Program-made: the position numbers and the translations under genes
The notes under the pieces: generated by a model
What the model was told of the DNA's origin: nothing
Databases searched by the model: none
Seen by the model: the letters and a program-made list of their open reading frames with translations, nothing else
Source: Thalassotalea euphylliae
Lineage (GTDB): Bacteria; Pseudomonadota; Gammaproteobacteria; Enterobacterales; Alteromonadaceae
Assembly (NCBI RefSeq): GCF_003390375.1
Contig: NZ_QUOT01000001.1
Location: 2,356,001 to 2,420,000, forward strand
Length of the DNA: 64,000 nt
Direction of reading: 5' to 3'
Shown: piece by piece, positions 34,513-43,561 of the stretch
Layout: every line of letters starts with the position of its first letter
How positions within the stretch are numbered: position 1 is the stretch's first letter

Positions 34513-35327
34513 TATTCGCCTATCCACTTGTATTCAACCAGCAACTTATGGGTTATGGTGACACCCAGTGCAGAAAGCTCTGGTAAGTCGAAAACCTCTG
34601 GTACTTGCCAAAAAGCGGGGGTATGCACGGTATGTACGGTAATAACGTCGCTTGCCTCAACAAACTTTCTCGTTGCAGGCGTTATCTTTTGTGTTGCCAG
34701 CTCTAGCCAATTGACTGGGCTTTGCCACTCTATAGCCGCCGAGATAACGGCAGCTTCAATTTCTTCAATAAAATTTTTTGTGATTACGTACCCAGCAATT
34801 TCAGTATCATTACCTGCGAGTATTTCATTACGCCAGTTCACTTTTTCTGAGTGGTTACTCATCATCTGGTTGGCTTGTTTTATCCGTATTAATTGGCTGG
34901 CGAAAACCTTACCACTGGTAATAGGTTTCCAAAAAATTTGACCTAGAATTGGTAGCTGGGCGTGTAACTTTTGTTGATTCACACCAAGTAATAAGGCACC
35001 GACCCTAACACCGAGCACAATAAGCTTTTGGTAGCCTAAGCTCTGTAGCCACTCGCCCACCGAGACAACATCTCCAAACCAACTATTAAAGGAGCTTTCT
35101 TCGAATTCACCTTCACTATCGCCAGTGCCAAAGTAATCGAGAATAAAACTATCGAGCCCATGCTGAGCAAACGCTTGGCATTGTTTTGCCAGTACCGCAC
35201 GAGAAAGGTTCAGCTCCTCCACGATCGACGGTAAGCACAACACAGCGACATCGCGCTTTGAATTGCCAAACTGACTAACAAAAATGCGCCCTTTGGTGGA
35301 CGCGATAAAATGCCCTTGAATCGACAT
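34512..35327 (-). CDS. Exosortase A system-associated hydrolase 2 (TIGR03101)
   Basis: 271 residues, alpha/beta hydrolase fold with CLPSIVEELNLSR, LDYFGTGDSEG and the elbow GVRVGA, where R108 replaces the serine, so it cannot use the normal esterase mechanism. It starts two bases after the ACP stop. Probably a partner of hydrolase 1 and the ACP, perhaps as a heterodimer; that is inference from constant pairing. Confidence 0.85.
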   Translation of the reverse strand: MSIQGHFIASTKGRIFVSQFGNSKRDVAVLCLPSIVEELNLSRAVLAKQCQAFAQHGLDSFILDYFGTGDSEGEFEESSFNSWFGDVVSVGEWLQSLGYQKLIVLGVRVGALLLGVNQQKLHAQLPILGQIFWKPITSGKVFASQLIRIKQANQMMSNHSEKVNWRNEILAGNDTEIAGYVITKNFIEEIEAAVISAAIEWQSPVNWLELATQKITPATRKFVEASDVITVHTVHTPAFWQVPEVFDLPELSALGVTITHKLLVEYKWIGE

Positions 35328-35329
35328 AA

Positions 35330-35575
35330 TTAACCGATTTTTTCTGATAAGAACGCCGTTAAACTCCCCAATGTTTCAAACACTTCAGCACTAACTTCAT
35401 CATCTTCGATAACGATGCCGTAGTTTTCTTCGACGAGAGTTAGCACTGTCACTATCGCCATCGAATCAAATTCAGGGATAGCACCCAATATTTCAGTATC
35501 TGCGCCCCACTCAGTAACTTCGTCCAGTTGGAGGCTTTCTTGGATGAGTTCTTTTAATTCTACTTCTAAAGACAT
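35330..35575 (-). CDS. Acyl carrier protein
   Basis: 81 residues, acidic four-helix type. The phosphopantetheine site is S38 in PEFDSMAIV. It carries an acyl or aminoacyl thioester for the neighbouring enzymes. ACPs next to hydrolases 1 and 2 are a recurrent part of XrtA loci, usually along with an AMP-forming ligase and a PLP decarboxylase, which are not seen next to it here. Confidence 0.92.
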   Translation of the reverse strand: MSLEVELKELIQESLQLDEVTEWGADTEILGAIPEFDSMAIVTVLTLVEENYGIVIEDDEVSAEVFETLGSLTAFLSEKIG

Positions 35576-35588
35576 TTACATTAATTCC

Positions 35589-36620
35589 TTAATCTGAAGT
35601 TGATTTACTGATTTTATTTTTCAGCCAATTCAATGAACGATAAAGTGCTTGGTTTTTTGCCCACGTTACATGAAACAATGCTCTTTCATCACAAATCAAC
35701 CTTCGATGCCAGTCCATTACTTTACCGTAATATTCTATACGTTTGATTTTACCTTGTTCGGACATTGCTTTATAGGCATCCACTTTCATAAGCAATGCGG
35801 GTGAATAACGTGCAAAGCCTTCATCAAACGTTGTTTTCAAAATAGTGACGGTATCGCCATGCACGATACACAGATCAACTGCAACAATGTCGTCGTTAAA
35901 TTTGTAACACCAAATCTGAGCTAAACCTTGCTCTGCAAAAGATGTCATCATATCAACATAAAACGTACCTTGTTCGTTGTCGACATTGACGGCTGTACCA
36001 AGAGAACTTTTCCAACCTTTGCTTTCCAGCTCTCCATAATGCGCAATATAGGTTTTTATCTGCTCAGGCTTGGTCACTATTGACAACTCAATAGTCACGC
36101 CTTCTCTGTTGAGGCGATTTTTCGCTTTATTGATATTCTGGCGTGTATTTTTACTTAAACTGGCAAAATAAGCGTCAAAATCCTCAGGTACTTTTAACGA
36201 TCCTGTCGTTATATATGGCAAGCATTCTACGCCGTCACTTTGTTCAAACCATGCACTGTCTAGCTGAGTCAGATCAAACAACAGTTGTGTTCCCGGCAAT
36301 TGTTGATTAATTTCAGCGAAAAAGCGGCGGTTTAGCATATTGCTTTTAGATAATATTGCGCCCAAAGGCCCTTGTGACGTTTGAAAGATAGCCCAACGAA
36401 AGTTTGAGGTTTGCTCAAAAATACCAGCAAACGTCAAACAACCACTCTCATACTTACACAAAATATATAGCGGCTGTTTTGCAAACGTATTTATTAAACT
36501 TTGCACGAAAAGCGCAGATAAAACCGCTTGATTAAGAGTACTTTGATTTAGGTCATCCCACTGAGCATGAATCGTATGAAATTCTGAAACAGGCAATAAG
36601 TGCCACTTAATTGCATCCAT
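35589..36620 (-). CDS. GNAT/FemAB-like acyltransferase (BioF2/CelD domain)
   Basis: 343 residues. The central region (KNTRQNINKAKNRLNREG, then ELESKGWKSSLGTAV and AQIWCYKFNDDIVAVDLCIVHGD) matches the CelD/BioF2-like acetyltransferase fold, also shared by FemAB proteins. It should transfer an acyl or aminoacyl group to an amine or hydroxyl of the sugar. It lies 13 bases before the ACP, which could supply the acyl group. Substrates not known. Confidence 0.75.
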   Translation of the reverse strand: MDAIKWHLLPVSEFHTIHAQWDDLNQSTLNQAVLSALFVQSLINTFAKQPLYILCKYESGCLTFAGIFEQTSNFRWAIFQTSQGPLGAILSKSNMLNRRFFAEINQQLPGTQLLFDLTQLDSAWFEQSDGVECLPYITTGSLKVPEDFDAYFASLSKNTRQNINKAKNRLNREGVTIELSIVTKPEQIKTYIAHYGELESKGWKSSLGTAVNVDNEQGTFYVDMMTSFAEQGLAQIWCYKFNDDIVAVDLCIVHGDTVTILKTTFDEGFARYSPALLMKVDAYKAMSEQGKIKRIEYYGKVMDWHRRLICDERALFHVTWAKNQALYRSLNWLKNKISKSTSD

Positions 36621-36623
36621 GAA

Positions 36624-37757
36624 TTAATTCTTGTTTAGCGTATTGATAATAAACATTAACTGTTCTTGTGATAAATCTTGATGGCAAGGTATTTGGATTA
36701 ACCGCTCCCGATAGTCTTCGATTACAACGTTTTCAGTAATGCAGTACTCTTCCCAACGTAAAACTTGAATACCGCTCTGCCTAATGTACTCAAAGTCACC
36801 TTTGTCATTGAGGAGAAATGGAAATACATAAGGTACCGTTTGCTCATCAAGCGCAAATAAGGGGCGTCCAATATTTGAGGCAGTAAAAGCTTCAAATAGA
36901 GTTGCATAATTGTTACGGCGACAAAAAACGATATGCCCAAAATTTTCAACACGTAGTTGTGCTCTCGTTGTCGAAAAACACCGCTGATTCATGTCTGCGT
37001 AATTAAAATAACGAAATTCACTCATTTTGGGCTTAGTATTAAACACTGAACCATTCACCTCAGTACCCGAAGGCTTGAGGAGTTTAAAAATTTTTGAAAG
37101 CCCTGAAACAACACCACTTTTGCCTAAAAAATGTTTAACTTCACTTTTAACGCTAGGGCCGGACAATGCAAGTAGCTTAGATCTGGTCAATTCACTCTTC
37201 GTTCGCAGCATACCACCATCAAAGCAGCTAAAAAATTTATTTAGGCTACAAAAACTAGCATCTGAAGCATAATTATCAGACTCAAGTTGCTCACTGAAAA
37301 AGGCATGAGCGCAGTCCTCAATCACACGAATATTACGCTGCTTAACGATATCTAGTGCCTGTTTGATATTCGTAGGAAAGCCAAAAAATCGAACAAGAAG
37401 AATCGCATCAGCACTATTCGTCGATTGGGCTAATGCGTCAACATCGACAGATAAATCGTCATTAAGCCGATAAAACGACACCTTAACATTGCTTGCGAGA
37501 AAAGGTTCAATCATGGCTGGACAATGAAACTCTGGTAGCAAGACTCGACTGTCTGAAGTTAAACCAAATTCGCGAATAATATAACCTAAGGCTGAGCGTC
37601 CATTTTTAGTGAAATAGCTGTCCTTAGTGAATTGAGAATGCTGCTCTATCGACTCACCCCACGGCGCCCAATGGCAGTAATCAGGTGTAGCACTGATATG
37701 TGGTTCTGGGTAATTTGTCGCGTATGCCAGTGGCGGACGAAATGCTACCATACTCAT
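36624..37757 (-). CDS. DegT/DnrJ/EryC1-like PLP-dependent protein
   Basis: 377 residues. EDCAH at 147-151 and the lysine K174 in SLNKFFSCFDGG match the PLP sites of sugar aminotransferases of the DegT family. Such enzymes make amino sugars by transferring an amine to a keto sugar. The N-terminal 40 residues are unusual for the family. The ATG overlaps the upstream deacetylase stop by four bases (ATGA). An amine made here could be the acceptor for the neighbouring GNAT. Confidence 0.77.
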   Translation of the reverse strand: MSMVAFRPPLAYATNYPEPHISATPDYCHWAPWGESIEQHSQFTKDSYFTKNGRSALGYIIREFGLTSDSRVLLPEFHCPAMIEPFLASNVKVSFYRLNDDLSVDVDALAQSTNSADAILLVRFFGFPTNIKQALDIVKQRNIRVIEDCAHAFFSEQLESDNYASDASFCSLNKFFSCFDGGMLRTKSELTRSKLLALSGPSVKSEVKHFLGKSGVVSGLSKIFKLLKPSGTEVNGSVFNTKPKMSEFRYFNYADMNQRCFSTTRAQLRVENFGHIVFCRRNNYATLFEAFTASNIGRPLFALDEQTVPYVFPFLLNDKGDFEYIRQSGIQVLRWEEYCITENVVIEDYRERLIQIPCHQDLSQEQLMFIINTLNKN

Positions 37758-38710
37758 TGTTCGCCTCTTAGCTGATTCAACATCATACGAAGGTGAAATT
37801 TAATAGGAGATGTATCCCACGGGGTAAAACGTTTCATCTGAAAAAAATCACTACTTTTAGTAGAAATACCCCAATGAGTAGAAACCGCAGTTTCAAATCC
37901 CAAATCTTCAATAATACCTACTGTATCATCAGAATAATCATCGTTAAGTTTGCCATTAGGATAGGCAAAGTGCCTGATAGGTCTACCAAGCATTGCTTCA
38001 AGCGTCTGTTTCGAAACTTTGATTTGTTGTACTTGCTCCGCTACGTCGAGCGACTTTAGTATCGGGTGGTCTTGAGTGTGTGCACCTATTTCAACGCCTT
38101 TGTGCGCCAACTCTTGAATTTGGGCCGGTGTCATCATCCGATGAGGCTTTTCGTCAGCTTTGTTATCAGCGTAGACCTGATCTACAACTTCATTACGTTG
38201 ATGAAAGTGAAGGTACTTTACCTTGCCAATCACTTTGTGCGCGAGACGGATGCGAGAAGTGTTACTATCAACAACTTGCTCGCCTAAACCCACCGCAGAT
38301 AAATTAAATTGGGAGCGCTTTGTATCGCCGATTAGATCTAAAATGCGATCATTAAACATATTACTGCCACTGGAATATCCAGTCGCCACATAAACAGTTG
38401 CAGGAACGCCATGTTTACGCAATATCGGCTCGGCAACTGTTAAATTATTAAGGTAACCATCATCAAAAGTGACACAAATAGCATTTGCCGGCAAAGCATC
38501 TGATTTCAGCGCTTGAATTGCATCAGATAACGACATCGGCGTGCAGTATTTCGCGACCAATTGCATCTGCCAATCGAACACTTTAGCAGCAGGCTCTGAA
38601 GGTCTCATTACATCGTGTTGCGCGACAACTTGATGATAGATAAGAATATTGAGCTTTTTCTTGCCAAAGACTTTACCTAGCCACGCAAGTAATTGATGAG
38701 TTAGTGCCAC
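37754..38710 (-). CDS. Polysaccharide deacetylase family protein
   Basis: 318 residues with a NodB-fold domain: VTFDDGYLNNL (metal Asp pair), GAHTQDHP (metal His pair) and FAYPNGKLND. There is no signal peptide, so it may act on a lipid-linked sugar in the cytoplasm or be membrane-associated. It lies four bases after the Asn-synthetase-like gene and overlaps the DegT gene. It would expose a free amine on an N-acetyl sugar. Confidence 0.87.
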   Translation of the reverse strand: MALTHQLLAWLGKVFGKKKLNILIYHQVVAQHDVMRPSEPAAKVFDWQMQLVAKYCTPMSLSDAIQALKSDALPANAICVTFDDGYLNNLTVAEPILRKHGVPATVYVATGYSSGSNMFNDRILDLIGDTKRSQFNLSAVGLGEQVVDSNTSRIRLAHKVIGKVKYLHFHQRNEVVDQVYADNKADEKPHRMMTPAQIQELAHKGVEIGAHTQDHPILKSLDVAEQVQQIKVSKQTLEAMLGRPIRHFAYPNGKLNDDYSDDTVGIIEDLGFETAVSTHWGISTKSSDFFQMKRFTPWDTSPIKFHLRMMLNQLRGEQ

Positions 38711-38714
38711 TAGT

Positions 38715-40454
38715 TTAATTACTCTCGTTACCTTGGAGCCAAAGTTCTAGAACCACCATAATCCAAATAAGCTCACCATAGTAGCCAGCATGAACACTAT
38801 CATGGGCATCAAGCGCCTTATTGATTAAGCTTTCCGAGACAATATTTCGCGCTTTAAATTGCTGCAATGCATCCAGTGCAATATTTTTTAACGTTGCATT
38901 TTCTTTTAGCCAGACACCGAATGGCAAACCGAAACCATGCTTGGGTTTGTCGAGTGTTTCGTCGGCCAAAAAGCCACGACATGCTTTTTTATAAAAGTCT
39001 CTTAGCTGGTACCCCGGAAGCTTTACCTCTGCCGGCACCTTGCAGCTAAAATCAATCAATGCCTTATCCAAGAGCGGAAATTTAACGTCAACGCCAGCGA
39101 GCTCGCACATTTTGTTCACTTTAACTAAATCATTATCAGCAAGTGTAAATTTCCAATCTAGATACAGCATATTGTCTACAGGGTGCTCACCGCTAGACTC
39201 TTTATATCGCTGCCCTAACTGCTCAATCGGTTGGTTAACATCAACTTTTGATAGAAACGCTGGTGTAAACATTTCCTCTAAACCAACAATATTGATGAAG
39301 TTATAACTTTGCAAACGTGTAGGTAACCTAACTTCAGCTTGACGAACATAACTAGATGCTTTGCTAACACCAGGTATACCTGACATAACACTGTTGTTTA
39401 GCGTTGCATTCATTAATGCACGAATAGGCGATGGCAATCTATAATAAAGTTCGAACTGCTTTTGCTTAGCATAACGTTCGTTACCAGCAAATAGCTCATC
39501 ACCACCATCTCCAGCGAGCAAGGTATCTACGCCATGCTCTTTTGCAAACTTGGCACAAAAATAGGTTGCCATTGAGGATGAGTTGCCGAATGGCTCATCA
39601 AAATATTGTGCCACAGTAACAAATGCTTCGGCCGCCTGTTCAGGCTCTAGATAAAGTACCTCGTGTTGCGTATTGAAGTGATTTGCTGTTATTTTCGCAT
39701 ATGGTGTTTCATCATAACCTTCCGCCTCAAACCCGATAGAGAAAGTTCTCGCTGGTGTATGATGCTTTGCCAACATCCCTGATACCGTCGAACTGTCTAG
39801 TCCCCCACTTAAGAATGCACCACAGTTTTTACTTAAATTGTCAGCTACTGCCCCTTCGATGACATTTAAACACTCCCTTTCCAAAGCACTTGAATCATCA
39901 GCCACCTCAGTGAAGTAAGGTGCATACAAAACCTTTTCAGACTTGTTTTGATTACTATCAATGGTGATCGATTTTCCTGGCTCAAGTTTAAAAACATCTT
40001 GATAGATGGTTGTAGGCGACGGAATACAATGGAAGTACATGTAGTTAAAAATGGCCTGTTGATTGATAGCGAAATCACTTTGAGCTGAGGACTTAACAGC
40101 CTTGAGGGAAGAGCTTACTATTACCCGTTGATCTTCAACGTAGTAATAACCTTGGAAAAGGCCAAGACGATCATTTACAACAGTTAACGTCTGTTCAATA
40201 TGATCGATGATGAACAACAAAAACTTACCAGCTATCTCCAAGTAGCTATGTTGAAATTTTTTTTGATTGGTTAAGAAATGTTCACCAATCTCTTTCAGGC
40301 GGGCACTTGCAGTATCGCTCCCAATGATAACAGCAGTGTATTCAGGGCAATGATATTCCCTTGTAATTTCATCAAAGATAAGCCACAACTTTTTGTGCTT
40401 ATTAATTGGAAACCTTTTAACACTGGACACTATTTTTTTTTCTGGCGAATACAT
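38715..40454 (-). CDS. Asparagine-synthetase-like amidotransferase without the glutaminase cysteine
   Basis: 579 residues. The C-terminal ATP pyrophosphatase half is intact (SGGLDSS at 216-222, LLAGDGGDELFAGNERY, KPKHGFGLPFGVWL). The N-terminal half keeps the glutaminase fold (NDRLGLFQGYYY, VSSSLKAV) but begins MYSPEKK, lacking the Cys2 nucleophile found in MCGI starts; an in-frame stop four codons upstream excludes a longer form. It cannot use glutamine by the usual route and may take ammonia or another amine, or adenylate a carboxylate. First gene of the leftward operon, divergent from the acyltransferase. Confidence 0.83.
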   Translation of the reverse strand: MYSPEKKIVSSVKRFPINKHKKLWLIFDEITREYHCPEYTAVIIGSDTASARLKEIGEHFLTNQKKFQHSYLEIAGKFLLFIIDHIEQTLTVVNDRLGLFQGYYYVEDQRVIVSSSLKAVKSSAQSDFAINQQAIFNYMYFHCIPSPTTIYQDVFKLEPGKSITIDSNQNKSEKVLYAPYFTEVADDSSALERECLNVIEGAVADNLSKNCGAFLSGGLDSSTVSGMLAKHHTPARTFSIGFEAEGYDETPYAKITANHFNTQHEVLYLEPEQAAEAFVTVAQYFDEPFGNSSSMATYFCAKFAKEHGVDTLLAGDGGDELFAGNERYAKQKQFELYYRLPSPIRALMNATLNNSVMSGIPGVSKASSYVRQAEVRLPTRLQSYNFINIVGLEEMFTPAFLSKVDVNQPIEQLGQRYKESSGEHPVDNMLYLDWKFTLADNDLVKVNKMCELAGVDVKFPLLDKALIDFSCKVPAEVKLPGYQLRDFYKKACRGFLADETLDKPKHGFGLPFGVWLKENATLKNIALDALQQFKARNIVSESLINKALDAHDSVHAGYYGELIWIMVVLELWLQGNESN

Positions 40455-40584
40455 AACGCATTTTTATCATCCTTGGTAAATGTATTGTTAATGATTTATT
40501 GTTATTATGCAATTATCGTAAAGCAGAACATATGCTTTATACACCATAAATAATAATAAATTATGATATCGGGTAAATGGACTT

Positions 40585-42534
40585 ATGAGACGGGATATTC
40601 AATTTCTAAGAGGTATCGCTGTATTACTTGTAGTCATATACCATGCAAACTTGGGTGTTGTTAATTACGGCTATCTAGGTGTTGATGTTTTCTTTGTAGT
40701 ATCTGGTTTTCTAATAACTACAATCATCCTTAAAGGGCTTGAACAGCAAACATTCTCTTTTACCAACTTTTATCTACGTAGAGCAAAGCGTTTATTACCT
40801 GCACTATATACTACCCTTGTTGTAACAACTGTACTTTCACATTTTATATTAACGCCGACCCAACTTACGGACTATTACAGCCAACTAGCTGGCGCGTTAA
40901 CATTTTCAGCGAATATAGTTCTCCCTACACAGATCGATTATTTTGCTACAGAAGCAGAAAGTAAGCCCCTATTACATATTTGGTCTTTATCTCTGGAGGA
41001 ACAATATTATTTTTTATTGCCATTTATTTTATTTTTAATCCCCAAAGGATACAGAGCTATAGGGTTATTCGGATTAGCAGCCGCTAGTTTTACTTTGTGC
41101 TTAATTTGGCTTGCTAACAGTAAGCCACCTATATTTTTATGGAAAATATCGGAAGCCAGTGCAAATGAATGGGCATTCTTTTTATTACCAACTAGAGCTT
41201 GGGAGCTTTTATTTGGATCAATATGCGCATGGCTTATGCTAAAAAAGCCAAACATTGCTATACCGATAAAACTAAAAATAATAGCGCTATTAACAATATT
41301 AGTTACTGTTATCTTCCAAATAGACACAATACACCCTCGCACCGATGCACTAATTGTTGTTATCGCTACGACATTGATTTTACTGGGTAAAGACAATTGG
41401 CTTCCGAACAACCTAATAGTCAATAGTGTAATGCGAGTAGGCGACTGGTCTTATTCGGTTTATCTAGTTCATTGGCCATTATTTGCATTTGCTTTTATCA
41501 GCTCACTTGGAGAGGTCCCTACAGAATTAAAGCTACTCATTATTGCCTTATCTATTTTATTTGGGTTCTTACAGTATCATTTTATTGAAGAGCGTTTCCG
41601 CAGCCTACCAGCAAAAAAAATGAAGACAATGTACATAGGGTTGACTGCAACAACTATTGCATTGCTTTTTACCCCAGCCGCCTTGTATGAGCAGAAAAAT
41701 AAAGATCTACTTTACCAGCAATATGATGAAATTATGGCGCCTAATTATGGACTCTCTATTCAATGCGACGGTACAAAAGGATTATTGTCGAAAGATTGTC
41801 AGACAATTGAAAAACCACAGATTGCTGTTTGGGGTGACAGCTATGCGATGCATTTAGTCCCTGGTTTAGCTTCTAAAGTAGAGCTGCTCCAACTAACGAA
41901 AAGCTCATGCGCTCCTTTCCTAGAAATATCTTATTATCAATGGGAAAATAAACGAGCAATGACAAAAGAATGGGCGAAGAATTGCATAAAATTTAATACA
42001 CAAGCATTTGAAATTATTCAAAACTCTCCCTCCATTAAATTTGTAGTTTTAAGCTCAGCTTATTCTGTTTATTTTGATGATAGTCAAGCAAAGTTTTTAG
42101 TTAACAATCAGGTTCTAAACAAACAACAAGTAAAACCAGAAGAGTACTTTAGTAAAACGATAAAAGCCCTAAAGCAAGCAGGGAAAATACCAGTAGTGAT
42201 ATCTTCTCCACCACGTGTTGGTATTAACATCGGAGAATGTGTAGGTAGGGAATCATTGAAACTTCCTGTATTGAATTTCGATTGCTATTTAAAGAAAGGT
42301 GACTATTTATCATATGACGCCTCAGTTATTGACTCCTTGAGGAATGTTATTGAAGAAAATCAAGTTGAGGCATTGTGGCTTGCAGACTTACTTTGCGATC
42401 AAGAGTATTGCCAAACCAAAATTAAAGACAAATTCCTTTACAGAGACAGTGGGCACCTAACAAAACAAGGGTCAATTGAGCTATTTAAAAATTTAAACTT
42501 TGATTTAGCTGGAAACAAATTGATTACTCAGTAA
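40585..42534 (+). CDS. Acyltransferase family 3 protein with C-terminal SGNH domain (OafA-like)
   Basis: 649 residues. N-terminal acyltransferase-3 domain with about 10 membrane helices: DIQFLRGIAVLLVVIYHA, YGYLGVDVFFVVSGFLIT, LHIWSLSLEEQYYF. The C-terminal periplasmic SGNH domain has GDSYAMH (about 416) and a late DSGHLTKQG. These proteins O-acetylate polysaccharides, taking the acyl group through the membrane. Opens a four-gene plus-strand block, in an AT-rich setting. Confidence 0.9.
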   Translation: MRRDIQFLRGIAVLLVVIYHANLGVVNYGYLGVDVFFVVSGFLITTIILKGLEQQTFSFTNFYLRRAKRLLPALYTTLVVTTVLSHFILTPTQLTDYYSQLAGALTFSANIVLPTQIDYFATEAESKPLLHIWSLSLEEQYYFLLPFILFLIPKGYRAIGLFGLAAASFTLCLIWLANSKPPIFLWKISEASANEWAFFLLPTRAWELLFGSICAWLMLKKPNIAIPIKLKIIALLTILVTVIFQIDTIHPRTDALIVVIATTLILLGKDNWLPNNLIVNSVMRVGDWSYSVYLVHWPLFAFAFISSLGEVPTELKLLIIALSILFGFLQYHFIEERFRSLPAKKMKTMYIGLTATTIALLFTPAALYEQKNKDLLYQQYDEIMAPNYGLSIQCDGTKGLLSKDCQTIEKPQIAVWGDSYAMHLVPGLASKVELLQLTKSSCAPFLEISYYQWENKRAMTKEWAKNCIKFNTQAFEIIQNSPSIKFVVLSSAYSVYFDDSQAKFLVNNQVLNKQQVKPEEYFSKTIKALKQAGKIPVVISSPPRVGINIGECVGRESLKLPVLNFDCYLKKGDYLSYDASVIDSLRNVIEENQVEALWLADLLCDQEYCQTKIKDKFLYRDSGHLTKQGSIELFKNLNFDLAGNKLITQ

Positions 42535-42615
42535 ATAGCAAAAACTACCCGCTATTATTAAAAAATAAACATATAACTTGGATCCAATAATTGAATAAGG
42601 TTAATCACAATTAAA

Positions 42616-43539
42616 ATGAATTCGGCCATTGAGCACTTTTTATTAACGTCAAAGCTTACACAACGCTTCTATCAGGTCCCTGCAAGCGATCTAAATAGTA
42701 ATGACACTTCTCCTTTTTTTATTATTGGATCTGGCCGTTCAGGTAATACACTATTGCGGCGTCTGTTAAATAATCACTCGCAACTATACATTCCACCGGA
42801 AACGTATGTGCTTGGCCGTATAATTGGTCACTATATTCGACACCCTTCTCTAACTTGGCAAGAACTCGTATTTTTAACGTTGAGTAATTTTCAATTTGAT
42901 GAGGAGTTTAGTACTTTTCACCTACCTTCTTTGAACAAATTAGCAATCGAATTAAAAACTCTTCCGCAAGACAAACAAAGCCTTGCAATGATTTTAAATT
43001 CGTTTTACAAATTCTATCAATCACATCACAAGCTACAGGGAAAAAGGTGGGGAGATAAAACACCATATAACACATTCCATTTAGATAGGATTATGGGTGT
43101 ATTTCCTACCGCACAATTTATCCATATAGTGCGCAATCCCTATGATGCTACCAGCTCTTATTTAAAATCAGGGATATATAATAAATTTGAAGACGCTGCA
43201 GAACGCTGGTTTCAATCGGTAGAATTAAGTTGCCAATTTGGTCGAAAGTATCCCCTTCAATATATCGAGATCAATTACAACGTACTAGTAACTAGCCCAG
43301 AGCTAACCCTACGAAAAATATGCGAATTTCTACAAGTTTCTTTTGAGGATAATATGTTAAAAGCTCCACCAACATTATTGGGAGATGTGGAAGAGCACTC
43401 TCACCACGCTAATGTAATGCAAGATATTAATACACAACATATCGGGAAAGGGCTGAAATCTTTATCCAGTGATCAAATAAAGTATATACAATCAAAAGTA
43501 AACAGCTCGAAATACTCTAGCATTACCAACTTTAGTTAA
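42616..43539 (+). CDS. Sulfotransferase family protein
   Basis: 307 residues. GSGRSGNTLLRRLL (38-51) is the PAPS 5'-phosphosulfate loop and HIVRNPYDATSSYLKSG (170-186) the 3'-phosphate binding motif, with GDKTPYNTFHLDRI in between. It should sulfate a sugar hydroxyl using PAPS. Sulfated exopolysaccharide is common in marine bacteria. Second gene of the plus-strand block. Confidence 0.85.
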   Translation: MNSAIEHFLLTSKLTQRFYQVPASDLNSNDTSPFFIIGSGRSGNTLLRRLLNNHSQLYIPPETYVLGRIIGHYIRHPSLTWQELVFLTLSNFQFDEEFSTFHLPSLNKLAIELKTLPQDKQSLAMILNSFYKFYQSHHKLQGKRWGDKTPYNTFHLDRIMGVFPTAQFIHIVRNPYDATSSYLKSGIYNKFEDAAERWFQSVELSCQFGRKYPLQYIEINYNVLVTSPELTLRKICEFLQVSFEDNMLKAPPTLLGDVEEHSHHANVMQDINTQHIGKGLKSLSSDQIKYIQSKVNSSKYSSITNFS

Positions 43540-43561
43540 ATACTAGCTTGTTGAGGTACAA

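Noticed and set aside
40455..40584. JUMPstart/ops element in front of the polysaccharide genes
   Set aside because: No GGCGGTAG core was found here or in the 63.2-63.4 kb gap. A GGCGGTAA at 6605 is inside a gene and unrelated.
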